From positions 1 through 20,191 of IMG/VR virus record IMGVR_UViG_3300004461_000602: a stretch of DNA of 20,191 nucleotides. One strand, written 5' to 3'. This DNA is from a virus. The notes under the pieces were generated by a model. It was given only the letters and a program-made list of their open reading frames with translations, was not told the DNA's origin and made no database searches. Below, piece by piece: positions 1 to 6,504 of this stretch; the first letter of the stretch is position 1, and every line of letters starts with the position of its first letter. The position numbers were made by a program, and so were the translations under genes.

Positions 1-23
1 CCGCCACTCTTAAATAAAATATA

Positions 24-53
24 TTGACTATTAGACAATATTCAGTGTATTAT
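24..53 (+). promoter_or_regulatory. Sigma70-like promoter for the HTH gene
   Basis: TTGACT (24-29) and TATTAT (48-53) are separated by 18 bases, about 60 bases before the ATG at 114. The stretch GTATTATATAG around the -10 resembles GTTATTATATG in the promoter at 10231, and both begin TTGACTA, suggesting one promoter class used several times in this genome. The start site is inferred, not shown. Confidence 0.6.
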
Positions 54-113
54 ATAGACAACATAGTAACAAAAGGTTGCTATGCATAAATCGATTAAAA
101 AAGGAAATAATCA

Positions 114-380
114 ATGAAAACTATTACCCCAACTGGACAAGACAAGGTTCTTGCCGTACTTAAGACAGGCGTTGCACTTACTGCAAAGCAAATCGAAGCT
201 CGTTTTGGCGTAGGCAATGCACGTTCAACTGTGTCAGCTCTACGTATGAAAGGCTTTGCTATCTACTGTAACGAATCTGTAGATACAAAAGGTCGTGTCA
301 AGAACAAGTATCGTATTGGCACACCAAGCCGTGCAGTAGTAGCCGCTGGTTACCGCGCACTAGCAAAAGCATCTGTTTAA
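114..380 (+). CDS. Small winged-helix/HTH DNA-binding protein
   Basis: This 88-residue basic protein probably binds DNA. Residues 20-50 (LTAKQIEARFGVGNARSTVSAL, read in two pieces) have the spacing of a helix-turn-helix: a recognition-type helix after FGVGNA followed by ALRMKG, as in winged-helix proteins, with a possible wing at residues 52-68 (SVDTKGRVKNKYRI). The start is supported by AAGGAA seven bases upstream. It is monocistronic, with its own sigma70-like promoter and a strong terminator immediately after it, which fits an abundant, separately controlled early regulator or chromatin-like protein. Its targets cannot be deduced. An alternative is a general nucleoid-binding protein, given the basic, Ala-rich C-terminus. 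Confidence 0.7.
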   Translation: MKTITPTGQDKVLAVLKTGVALTAKQIEARFGVGNARSTVSALRMKGFAIYCNESVDTKGRVKNKYRIGTPSRAVVAAGYRALAKASV

Positions 381-400
381 TACACATAAATTTTAAACCT

Positions 401-431
401 GGGCGGGATTTATTCCCGCCCTTTGCTTTTT
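401..431 (+). terminator. Rho-independent terminator after the HTH gene
   Basis: GGGCGGGA (401-408) pairs with TCCCGCCC (414-421) around a 5-base loop and is followed by TTTGCTTTTT. The 8-bp GC-rich stem plus U-rich tract is a classical intrinsic terminator, 20 bases past the stop codon of the HTH gene. Confidence 0.9.
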
Positions 432-442
432 ATAAGGACCAG

Positions 443-506
443 TGTTGAAACTACTAGTAACGAAGATAAATTTTTCTTGTAGTTCCAGGGTCAAATAGTT
501 TCAACA
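443..506 (+). repeat. 11-bp perfect inverted repeat enclosing 42 bases
   Basis: TGTTGAAACTA (443-453) is exactly complementary to TAGTTTCAACA (496-506). The 42-base interior holds a weaker AAGA/TCTT helix. It lies between the terminator at 401-431 and the start of infA, just before the ATAAATA box at 513-519. It could be a structured RNA or leader, or a binding site with two half-sites. It is not followed by a U-tract, so it is not a terminator in the forward direction. Confidence 0.6.
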
Positions 507-511
507 AATTT

Positions 512-519
512 AATAAATA
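512..519 (+). promoter_or_regulatory. Possible late-type -10 box before infA
   Basis: AATAAATA matches the ATAAATA core found before several virion genes here and resembles the T4 late promoter TATAAATA. It ends only 7 bases before the infA ATG, so a transcript starting in the usual place would be leaderless or nearly so. No Shine-Dalgarno sequence is visible before infA. The match could be fortuitous in AT-rich sequence. Confidence 0.35.
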
Positions 520-526
520 TCAGTAG

Positions 527-745
527 ATGACAAAAAACCAATTAATAGAATTAGAAGGCGTAGTTACAAAGATTATCCCAGGCGGTAAGTATCTTGTTGA
601 GCTTGAAAATAAGATGGAAGTCGTAGCACACCCAAACGGGCGTATGCGTATGAACAAGATTAACGTGCTGGTGAATGATCGAGTAACCATTGAAATGACA
701 CCCTATGATTTAACCAAGGGTAGATTAACCTACAGGCACAAATAA
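527..745 (+). CDS. infA: Translation initiation factor IF-1
   Basis: At 72 residues this matches the full length of bacterial IF-1, a single OB-fold (S1-like) protein that binds the A site of the 30S subunit during initiation. Recognisable IF-1 segments are IELEGVVTKIIPGGKYLVEL (7-26), the VVAHPNGRMRMNKINVL stretch with its basic 30S-binding residues (32-48), and VTIEMTPYDLTKGRLTYRHK (53-72), which parallels the C-terminus of E. coli IF-1 almost position by position. An in-frame TAG lies directly before the ATG, fixing the start, and no Shine-Dalgarno is visible. It is followed after one base by a Cys-rich ORF and then an A-type Fe-S carrier, so the three are probably co-transcribed. The role is inferred to be tuning host ribosomes toward phage mRNA. 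Confidence 0.93.
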   Translation: MTKNQLIELEGVVTKIIPGGKYLVELENKMEVVAHPNGRMRMNKINVLVNDRVTIEMTPYDLTKGRLTYRHK

Positions 746-746
746 A

Positions 747-914
747 ATGTCAGCACCGCACAAATGTAAGGAAAATGGAAGAATTTATGGATATGAATCT
801 TGCACCTCACATGTAGATGATGAATGGGTACCCAAGTGTATCTGTAAGGATGGATGTCAGTACACTAGCAATGGTTATAAAAAACAAGATTACTATGTAG
901 AAAGAGCAGCATAA
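747..914 (+). CDS. Small Cys-rich protein between infA and the Fe-S carrier
   Basis: This 55-residue ORF begins one base after the infA stop codon, and its TAA shares a base with the ATG of the next gene (TAATG), so it fills the gap exactly and looks translationally coupled. It has five cysteines, at positions 7, 19, 31, 33 and 37 (KCICKDGCQY), plus H5 and H22, a density suggesting a zinc or Fe-S site. I do not recognise a family. Its place directly before an A-type Fe-S carrier makes a metal-cluster client or adaptor attractive, but that rests on context only. Confidence 0.75.
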   Translation: MSAPHKCKENGRIYGYESCTSHVDDEWVPKCICKDGCQYTSNGYKKQDYYVERAA

Positions 915-1219
915 TGTTAACACTAACGCCAACAGCAAAAGAATATCTAAGCACAATGACTGAGCATGAGAATAAAAACTATGTTCGTCTAGGTGTTTTT
1001 GGTGGCGGTTGCAGCGGGTTTACATACAAGTGGGATTTTGTTGATGTTGCACAAGATGGCACTCTAGTAGAAGATCTGCTTGTTATTGATAGCATTTCAG
1101 AGATGTTTGTAATTGGATGCACAGTTGACTATGTTTGTGAACTAGGCGGCAGTTATTTAAAGGTAATTAATCCCCAAGCCAAATCAAGTTGCGGGTGTGG
1201 CGAGAGTTTCGCAGTTTAA
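914..1219 (+). CDS. A-type iron-sulfur cluster carrier (IscA/SufA/ErpA/HesB family)
   Basis: This 101-residue protein has the full A-type signature: Cys33 in GVFGGGCSGF and Cys93/Cys95 in SSCGCGESF near the C-terminus, the three cysteines that hold a [2Fe-2S] or [4Fe-4S] cluster for transfer to apo-proteins. The N-terminal LTPTAKEYL also fits the family. HesB-like genes are known in marine T4-like phages, where the client is unclear. Its start overlaps the stop of the Cys-rich ORF. The neighbours suggest cluster delivery to a phage-encoded or phage-remodelled host protein. No SufE, IscU or cysteine desulfurase is in the window, so it would draw clusters from the host. Which of IscA, SufA or ErpA it is closest to cannot be said. 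Confidence 0.93.
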   Translation: MLTLTPTAKEYLSTMTEHENKNYVRLGVFGGGCSGFTYKWDFVDVAQDGTLVEDLLVIDSISEMFVIGCTVDYVCELGGSYLKVINPQAKSSCGCGESFAV

Positions 1220-1245
1220 CACTGTTTTCATATAACAATACTATC

Positions 1246-1253
1246 GATAAATA
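1246..1253 (+). promoter_or_regulatory. T4-late-like promoter box
   Basis: GATAAATA lies 27 bases before the ATG of the 824-residue virion protein, with a strong GAGGAG ribosome-binding site (1270-1275) between. It is one of several ATAAATA boxes in front of late-type genes in this window. Confidence 0.6.
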
Positions 1254-1280
1254 CTATAAATGTTTACTTGAGGAGCATTT

Positions 1281-3755
1281 ATGGTCGCACCAGTTTGGGT
1301 AACTCCCCCAGGGTCTCTTGGTACTGTCGTTGAAAACGAGTTTTACCAGGTACAATTAAACGCAAATAATGCCGATACCTATGAGTATTTGAGTGGCATA
1401 CTTCCTGATGGGATTCGTATCACCATTTATGGGCAGTGCGAAGGCTTTCCTAAAAGTGTGGACTATATCCAGGGCGTTCCCCAGGAGGTTGGCACAGATG
1501 TAACCAGTGAGTTTGTGGTAAGAGCTACCAGTGACGATGGGTTGGTAGCAGATAGAGTGTTTACCATGACTATCACAGGTCCCGATGATCCAATAATTGA
1601 CACTCTTCCAGCAAGCGATCTTGGCAGTTACTTTGACGGGCAGGAAATTTCTGTACCACTAACAGCTACTGATCCAGATCCTTTTGATACACAAACCTGG
1701 AAAGTTATTGGCGGCGCATTGCCAGCTGGTGTTACATTAAGCACCAGTGGACTATTAAGTGGATGGCTATTACCGGTGCCATCAGAAACTGGCACACCAG
1801 GCTTTGATGTTAATAACTTTGACATAGGTAGTTTCAGCTTTGCTACACAAAGTGTGAGTAAAAACTATAAATTTACTGTCGAAGTAGTAGACAGCACTAA
1901 TAGATCATCTACCAAAGACTATAGTTTATACGTGGCAAGCCGCAATATATTAACCGCAGATAACACGGATCTAACAGCAGACACCTTTAGTCCAACAGTG
2001 GACAGCCTGCTTATTGAAAGTCAGATTACAGCGGATCTAGAAGTCAAACGTAGTCCTTATATTGTAACAAAGCCTGCAGATTTAGGCACAATACTACACG
2101 ACAACTATTATAACTTCCAGTTTATGGGCTACGATTTTGATGGAGACCCACTGGAGTTTTCCATCACCACAGGTGCTGCACTGGGATTTGATGCTCTTGG
2201 ATCAGGATTTGACCAGGATATATTTGATCGTGGTACATATAGTTTACCGCCAGGACTTACCATGGATATGAACAGTGGTTGGTTGTCTGGATATATTCCC
2301 AACCAAGCAGCAACTACCACAGAATACCAATTTGCTGTTAAGTGTTATAAGAAAAACAGTCCTGAATACGAAAGTCAGTTGGTATACTTTACACTGACTA
2401 TTGTGGGCAATGTTGCTGGCGTAGTGACTTGGCCAACTGCTGACCTGGGCACTATTAAAACAGGAGATGTGTCAGAGCTAGACATTCGTGCAAGCATTAG
2501 TAACAACAAACCTGTGCAATATGAACTTAAATCTAGTTACCCTAACAAACTACCACAGGGGTTGCGTTTGGAAACCAATGGATTGGTTACAGGTCGTGTT
2601 AGTTTTGAACACATGATGTTTGACACTGGTACTACTACATTTGATGGTGTGAGCAACACACTGTCAGCAGAAACAACCTTTGAGAGATCTTACAGTTTCA
2701 CAGTTAGAGCATACTCCAACGATCTAACTATCGACACTTTTCAGACATTTACTATTGATATAACACCAAGTTCCTTTAAACCTTATGAGAGTTTGTATAT
2801 TAAAGCATTGCCTGTAATTGAACAGCGTGATATTTACAGTAGTCTTATCAACAACGCAGACGATATTGATCCTGCGGATGTATACAGAAACGGTGATGTA
2901 AACTTTGGTATCCAGGGAAATATTAGAGCGATTGTTGCTAGTGGATTAAACCCTGTTCCCAACACTGACTATGTGGAAGCAATGGCACAGAATCACTTTA
3001 ATAATACCCTGCGATTTGGTGGGCTTAAAGTAGCCAGAGCCTATAATGCAGATGGTACTGGCAAATACGATATTGTTTATATTGAACTAGTGGACAAGGG
3101 CATGGGCGTTGATCCAATTACAATGCTGCCAACACCAGCTGGTCAGAGTATTGATTTACAGAAACAACAGAGTGTTACTGCAATGAGCGGATTTACCAAA
3201 GAGATTCGTGTTAGTGATGGCTGGCCTAAAATGGACACTGGCAATCTGAGCACTGACCAAAGTAACTACAGATATGCATATCCCAATGCTATTGAAAACA
3301 TGCGTACTAGAATTAGAAGTCAGATTGGCCAAGCAGTACTTGAGAGACTTACTCTGCCAGAATGGATGCAGGACAAACAACTACAGGATTCAGGCAAGGT
3401 TCTTGGATGGACACTATCAGCACCTGTTGTTTATTGCCAGCCAGGACAGGGCGACAAGGTTGCCTATCTACTAGAGCAGAGAACCAGTATTGATCTCAAG
3501 AAGATTAGTTTTGAAGTTGACAGATACATTCTTGACAATAACTTGAGTAGATACTACAATAAAGAAACAAACAAGTGGTTGAATACTGCTGAAACTACAT
3601 TTGATGTAGTGAATAGTCAGACTCAACCAAACTTTACACAAGCAACTACACTAGACGGTGATCAAACTAGATTCTTTGCAAGTGTAGACAAATATCAAGA
3701 ACCTGACGATGGAGACATGTATCTTAAGTTTCCGCAGAGATCAGTGTTTAGATAA
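1281..3755 (+). CDS. Large virion/tail protein with Ig-like (He_PIG-type) modules
   Basis: This 824-residue protein has four repeats of a putative Ig/cadherin-like module. Each opens with an LGT/LGS segment (about residues 13, 114, 268 and 389) and carries the LPxGL...G.LSG signature: LPDGIRI (41-47), LPAGVTL with GLLSGW (147-162), LPPGLTM with GWLSGY (322-338), and LPQGLRL with GLVTGR (424-439). Residues from about 490 to the end are non-repetitive and probably anchor the protein in the particle. Such Ig-like domains decorate phage tails and capsids and are thought to bind cell surfaces. It has GAGGAG before the ATG and a late-type box upstream. No signal peptide is visible. Tail versus baseplate or fibre placement cannot be decided. 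Confidence 0.8.
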   Translation: MVAPVWVTPPGSLGTVVENEFYQVQLNANNADTYEYLSGILPDGIRITIYGQCEGFPKSVDYIQGVPQEVGTDVTSEFVVRATSDDGLVADRVFTMTITGPDDPIIDTLPASDLGSYFDGQEISVPLTATDPDPFDTQTWKVIGGALPAGVTLSTSGLLSGWLLPVPSETGTPGFDVNNFDIGSFSFATQSVSKNYKFTVEVVDSTNRSSTKDYSLYVASRNILTADNTDLTADTFSPTVDSLLIESQITADLEVKRSPYIVTKPADLGTILHDNYYNFQFMGYDFDGDPLEFSITTGAALGFDALGSGFDQDIFDRGTYSLPPGLTMDMNSGWLSGYIPNQAATTTEYQFAVKCYKKNSPEYESQLVYFTLTIVGNVAGVVTWPTADLGTIKTGDVSELDIRASISNNKPVQYELKSSYPNKLPQGLRLETNGLVTGRVSFEHMMFDTGTTTFDGVSNTLSAETTFERSYSFTVRAYSNDLTIDTFQTFTIDITPSSFKPYESLYIKALPVIEQRDIYSSLINNADDIDPADVYRNGDVNFGIQGNIRAIVASGLNPVPNTDYVEAMAQNHFNNTLRFGGLKVARAYNADGTGKYDIVYIELVDKGMGVDPITMLPTPAGQSIDLQKQQSVTAMSGFTKEIRVSDGWPKMDTGNLSTDQSNYRYAYPNAIENMRTRIRSQIGQAVLERLTLPEWMQDKQLQDSGKVLGWTLSAPVVYCQPGQGDKVAYLLEQRTSIDLKKISFEVDRYILDNNLSRYYNKETNKWLNTAETTFDVVNSQTQPNFTQATTLDGDQTRFFASVDKYQEPDDGDMYLKFPQRSVFR

Positions 3756-3758
3756 ATA
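3751..3758 (+). promoter_or_regulatory. T4-late-like promoter box overlapping a stop codon
   Basis: GATAAATA contains the TAA stop (3753-3755) of the preceding virion gene and sits 25 bases before the next ATG, with ACGGAG (3771-3776) as ribosome-binding site. Confidence 0.6.
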
Positions 3759-3783
3759 ATGTTAATATATACGGAGTTTTTAG

Positions 3784-4527
3784 ATGGCCTCTTCAATTAA
3801 TGCAAATAACATAGACGGTACTTACCCTATCGCTGGTCAGGACAATGACAGTCAAGGCTTTCGAGATAATTTTACCAATATCAAAACTAACTTTACTAAT
3901 GCTAAGTCTGAGATTGAAGACCTGCAGAGTAAGGTAGTGCTCAAGAGTGCACTAACTGGCACCACACTGGACAACAGTGGCGGTGGTGCTATTATCAGTG
4001 ACTTTGAACAAAAAGATATGAGTGAAACTCGTGTTTCCAAGGGAACAACAAGTGGCGCAATTACATTTAACTTTGCAGAAGGCCCATACCAAACTGTAAC
4101 AACAAGTGGCAGTATTTCACCAGCATTTTCAAACTTTCCGGCAAGTGGTAAAGTTGGTAAGATACGCCTTGAAATTACAATTGCAAACACAGCACATACT
4201 GTAACACTACCAAGCAGTGTTACCATTGGCGCAGATACATTACAGGGTATTGTTCCAAGCACCAAAGTTATTACTTTTGATGCAACTGGGACTTATATTT
4301 TAGAATTTAGCACAGATGACGCTGGAACAACTGTTGCAGTTAACGATTTAACTCGCACACGCACAAAGCAGGATATCCGTAGTATTTCAACAGCAAACGA
4401 CCACGGACAAAGCGGCGATATTCCAGGAATGATGGTAGTAGATTCTACAAACATTTATGTATGCACAGGCACATATGATGGCTCAACAGTTATCTGGAAA
4501 AAAATAGCATTAACGGCAATAACCTAA
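3784..4527 (+). CDS. Virion structural / fibre-like protein
   Basis: This 247-residue protein starts ASSINANNIDGTYPIAGQDN and continues SQGFRDNFTNIKTNF (24-38), an N-terminal signature I associate with structural proteins of T4-like marine phages. After a short helical stretch (about 35-55) the rest is Thr/Ser/Gly-rich with alternating hydrophobics (SGAITFNFAEG, TVTLPSSVTIGADTL), as expected for a beta-rich fibre or decoration domain. The C-terminal PGMMVVDSTNIYVCTGTYD is a common ending of phage fibre-type domains. It lies between late boxes and next to the Ig-like protein, so late expression and virion location are likely. The exact site in the particle is unknown. Confidence 0.7.
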   Translation: MASSINANNIDGTYPIAGQDNDSQGFRDNFTNIKTNFTNAKSEIEDLQSKVVLKSALTGTTLDNSGGGAIISDFEQKDMSETRVSKGTTSGAITFNFAEGPYQTVTTSGSISPAFSNFPASGKVGKIRLEITIANTAHTVTLPSSVTIGADTLQGIVPSTKVITFDATGTYILEFSTDDAGTTVAVNDLTRTRTKQDIRSISTANDHGQSGDIPGMMVVDSTNIYVCTGTYDGSTVIWKKIALTAIT

Positions 4528-4538
4528 GGGATTAGACA

Positions 4539-4820
4539 ATGAACAAAGATCAATTTAAAAACCTACAAGCAAAACTAGAGAGCATCTGGAACGAAGATAG
4601 TTTCATCGTCAATGATGCTCCTGTTGAAGAAGCCGACGAAACTGAAGTTGCTGAAGCAGTAAAAGGTCCTGGAGTAGATGCAATAAATGATCTATTAGAC
4701 ATGGGCGTTAGCAAAGAAGACTTATTTGATCAAATGATGCGTGATCACAGTGATGACGAGCTTATGTCATTTGCAGACGATTTCCGTCGTATGAATGACT
4801 TCCCTGGAATGGAAGACTAG
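4539..4820 (+). CDS. Small acidic protein of unknown function
   Basis: This 93-residue, strongly acidic protein follows the fibre-like gene by 11 bases. It is mostly predicted helix, with acidic clusters at residues 28-42 (APVEEADETEVAEAV) and in the C-terminal half (DDELMSFADDFRRMND). No catalytic motif, signal peptide or cysteine is visible. Its position in a late operon and its acidity would suit a scaffold, chaperone or DNA mimic, but nothing in the sequence decides among these. I do not recognise the family. Confidence 0.6.
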   Translation: MNKDQFKNLQAKLESIWNEDSFIVNDAPVEEADETEVAEAVKGPGVDAINDLLDMGVSKEDLFDQMMRDHSDDELMSFADDFRRMNDFPGMED

Positions 4821-4828
4821 GAACTAAG

Positions 4829-5077
4829 ATGAAAACACCACAGGAATTTAGAAAACTAATTGAATCTATAGAAGTCCAGGAAGCAGCAGACGGTCCTAAA
4901 GAGCAACTCATGGACATCATGGAACAACTACGCCAACTATCCGCCGAGGCTGCTGGTATTATGGCAGAGCACTTCCCCCAAGCTCATCAGCAAGGCGATG
5001 CATATGACACTTCATTTGAAAGCATTTTAAATTCTATAGCAATTTTGAAGATGCTGCTAATGAAGCGGCATGGATGA
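4829..5077 (+). CDS. Small helical protein of unknown function
   Basis: This 82-residue protein begins 8 bases after the acidic protein, with the weak ribosome-binding site GGAACTAAG. Residues 1-50 are heptad-like helix (EFRKLIESI, MDIMEQLRQLSAEAAGIM), followed by an HFPQAHQQGD loop and a final helix ending in basic MKRHG. The next small ORF starts inside its last codons in another frame (8-base overlap), so the two may be translationally coupled. No known domain is recognised. Confidence 0.6.
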   Translation: MKTPQEFRKLIESIEVQEAADGPKEQLMDIMEQLRQLSAEAAGIMAEHFPQAHQQGDAYDTSFESILNSIAILKMLLMKRHG

Positions 5078-5153
5078 TGAACAGGCCCTTCAGAAAGTTG
5101 TCAGTAAATATGATGTTCCTATTGAAGAACTAGAAGATTACATGGGTAGATAA
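5070..5153 (+). CDS. Very small ORF (27 residues), possible end of the operon
   Basis: ATG at 5070 overlaps the end of the previous gene and encodes MDDEQALQKVVSKYDVPIEE, then LEDYMGR. The composition is that of a compact amphipathic helix-turn-helix rather than random sequence, and the overlap is the kind seen throughout this genome. It could be a separate micro-protein or, if a frameshift occurs near 5070, a C-terminal extension of the 82-residue protein. Evidence is limited to spacing and composition. Confidence 0.4.
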   Translation: MDDEQALQKVVSKYDVPIEELEDYMGR

Positions 5154-5154
5154 G

Positions 5155-5204
5155 AAACATATTGCATTAAAAGACTCCTGCTAGTATAATATAAACATAT
5201 TGCA
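5155..5204 (+). repeat. 12-base direct repeats flanking the mazG promoter
   Basis: AAACATATTGCA occurs exactly at 5155-5166 and again at 5193-5204. The first copy covers most of the -35 (TTGCAT), and the second covers the expected start site and reaches into the ribosome-binding site. Their 38-base spacing would place two protein-binding sites on either side of the promoter. Confidence 0.65.
5162..5190 (+). promoter_or_regulatory. Strong sigma70-like promoter for mazG
   Basis: TTGCAT (5162-5167) and a perfect TATAAT (5185-5190) are 17 bases apart. The expected start site is about 5197, inside the loop of the hairpin annotated at 5171-5215. A transcript from here would keep the AGGAG ribosome-binding site of mazG but lose the arm that pairs with it. 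Confidence 0.75.
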
Positions 5205-5215
5205 GGAGTTTTTTT
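5171..5215 (+). terminator. Hairpin plus U-tract that also hides the mazG ribosome-binding site
   Basis: ACTCCTGC (5174-5181) pairs with GCAGGAGT (5202-5209), and flanking AAG/TTT can lengthen the stem. It is followed by a run of T to 5215, directly before the mazG ATG at 5216. For transcripts from upstream it can act as a terminator or, if read through, sequester AGGAG (5204-5208). The 20-base loop contains the promoter -10. T4 genes such as e and soc are controlled by a similar pairing of long early transcripts and short internal transcripts. Confidence 0.8.
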
Positions 5216-5626
5216 ATGACACAAATTGATCTAAACAAATACAAAGAGTTTGTAGACGCTGTTACCAGCGATGAAAGCAAAGATAACAGTGCATATCAAA
5301 TGCGCCACAATCTATTGCAAAATTGTAGAACAGCAAACATTCCCCAACTAATGACAGCCGCAATGGGATTGTGTGCAGAGAGTGGCGAGTTTACCGAGAT
5401 TGTTAAGAAAATGTTGTTCCAAGGCAAGCCATTGGATGCTGATAACATCTTCCACATGAAGAGAGAATTAGGCGATGTACTCTGGTACTGGATGCAGGGC
5501 TGTTTGGCTATGGATGTAGACCCTAATGAAATTATCCAAATGAATATTGATAAACTTAAAGCACGTTATCCAGGTGGTGAGTTTGATGCTCACTACAGTG
5601 AAAACAGACAAGAAGGCGATGTTTAA
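5216..5626 (+). CDS. mazG: MazG-like nucleoside triphosphate pyrophosphohydrolase
   Basis: This 136-residue all-alpha NTP-PPase hydrolyses NTPs or dNTPs to the monophosphate and pyrophosphate; in marine phages it has been linked to nucleotide pools and to (p)ppGpp, with dNTP-type substrates also proposed. The metal-binding ExxE...ExxD motif is intact: E55 and E58 in LCAESGEF, E84 and D87 in MKRELGDVLWYW. The C-terminal KARYPGGEFDAHYSENR is typical of the phage family. The start is fixed by AGGAG (5204-5208) at 7-base spacing. Control is unusual: the ribosome-binding site lies in a hairpin stem whose loop holds a sigma70-like promoter. The next gene begins at the base after its stop codon. The substrate cannot be told from sequence. 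Confidence 0.9.
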   Translation: MTQIDLNKYKEFVDAVTSDESKDNSAYQMRHNLLQNCRTANIPQLMTAAMGLCAESGEFTEIVKKMLFQGKPLDADNIFHMKRELGDVLWYWMQGCLAMDVDPNEIIQMNIDKLKARYPGGEFDAHYSENRQEGDV

Positions 5627-5872
5627 ATGCATCCATTATCTCCTAATTTGAATGATATGAGCGATACTGATTTAGACGAAAGAATTAAATCACTAAACAC
5701 TAAACTTGTACAAGCATATCAGAGTTCTCCAGGAGTAGTTAATCAGATTCGTATGATGTTAGATGACTTTACTGAAGAACGGATGCGCCGAGACAAAGAA
5801 CAACTTAACAAACTAATGAAACAATCAACAGACAAGGGCGATAATTGGGACGATATTATCGATATTGGATAA
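5627..5872 (+). CDS. Small conserved-type phage protein, unknown function
   Basis: This 81-residue protein starts immediately after the mazG stop codon (TAA then ATG), indicating coupled translation. It opens MHPLSPNLNDMSDTDLDERI and is mainly helical and charged, with a probable coiled coil at 15-65 (RIKSLNTKLVQAY, EERMRRDKEQLNKLMKQ) and an acidic end (DNWDDIIDIG). I have an impression of similar short proteins starting MHPLSP in T4-like cyanophages, but assign no function. No metal site or membrane segment is present. Confidence 0.65.
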   Translation: MHPLSPNLNDMSDTDLDERIKSLNTKLVQAYQSSPGVVNQIRMMLDDFTEERMRRDKEQLNKLMKQSTDKGDNWDDIIDIG

Positions 5873-5875
5873 CAA

Positions 5876-6502
5876 ATGATTTCAATTAAACATAAATTTT
5901 TAGCGACAGTTATTATTGACGGCAGTCTTATTCCCAATAGTTGGGATCTAACCGTTAACTTAATTCCCAACTCCGTTAACTCGAACCATGATGTGGCAAT
6001 TGCTACTGAGAGACTTAACGTGTGGATTGAAGCAATGCTGGACAACTCAGTGCTGGTTGGTCCTGATGACATGGAGTTGTTAAAAAATATAGGACCACTG
6101 CCATTCTCAATCGGTGTTCATCCGTTGATCGATGAGCCATATGACCACATTGTAGGTATTAGCATTTACACAAAACTAAGTGCTATCTTAGAAAAGAAAC
6201 TATTTGTTGATAGTCTTTATCTAGAGAGTTACCAGGGCGGAAATATTAGCCATACACACCATGCTGAGGAAGGTGATATTGAAATACTCAGAAGTGCAGT
6301 CAATCCAGGACAAGAAGAATATGCAGAATACTGGTATCGCAAAGACCCAGTGTTCTTTAGAGTGGATCAAGAAGGCATTAAACTAGTTGAACAAACCTGG
6401 AGTGAACTAGAACTTGGTTTTAATAAGGACAAGGCAGAAAAAAATATTGTTAAGTTGTCGGAGTTTAAACCTAGAATTATCCCTGGTGATAAAGACGATT
6501 AA
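5876..6502 (+). CDS. Unknown protein with a His cluster
   Basis: This 208-residue protein begins 3 bases after the previous stop. I do not recognise its family. The N-terminal part is beta-rich (KHKFLATVIIDGSLIPNSWD), the middle has helices (ATERLNVWIEAML), and residues 121-131 contain SHTHHAEEGD, which could bind a metal. A YWYRKDPVFFR segment and a Lys-rich tail follow. It sits between mazG-side genes and a polymerase III-like fragment with 2-3 base gaps, so these genes are probably one operon. A nucleotide-related job is possible by context only. Confidence 0.6.
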   Translation: MISIKHKFLATVIIDGSLIPNSWDLTVNLIPNSVNSNHDVAIATERLNVWIEAMLDNSVLVGPDDMELLKNIGPLPFSIGVHPLIDEPYDHIVGISIYTKLSAILEKKLFVDSLYLESYQGGNISHTHHAEEGDIEILRSAVNPGQEEYAEYWYRKDPVFFRVDQEGIKLVEQTWSELELGFNKDKAEKNIVKLSEFKPRIIPGDKDD

Positions 6503-6504
6503 CG

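Noticed and set aside
3852-4265. 137-residue minus-strand ORF
   Set aside because: Antisense to the fibre-like gene; hydrophobic composition is what the complement of Thr/Ser/Asn codons gives. No start signal.
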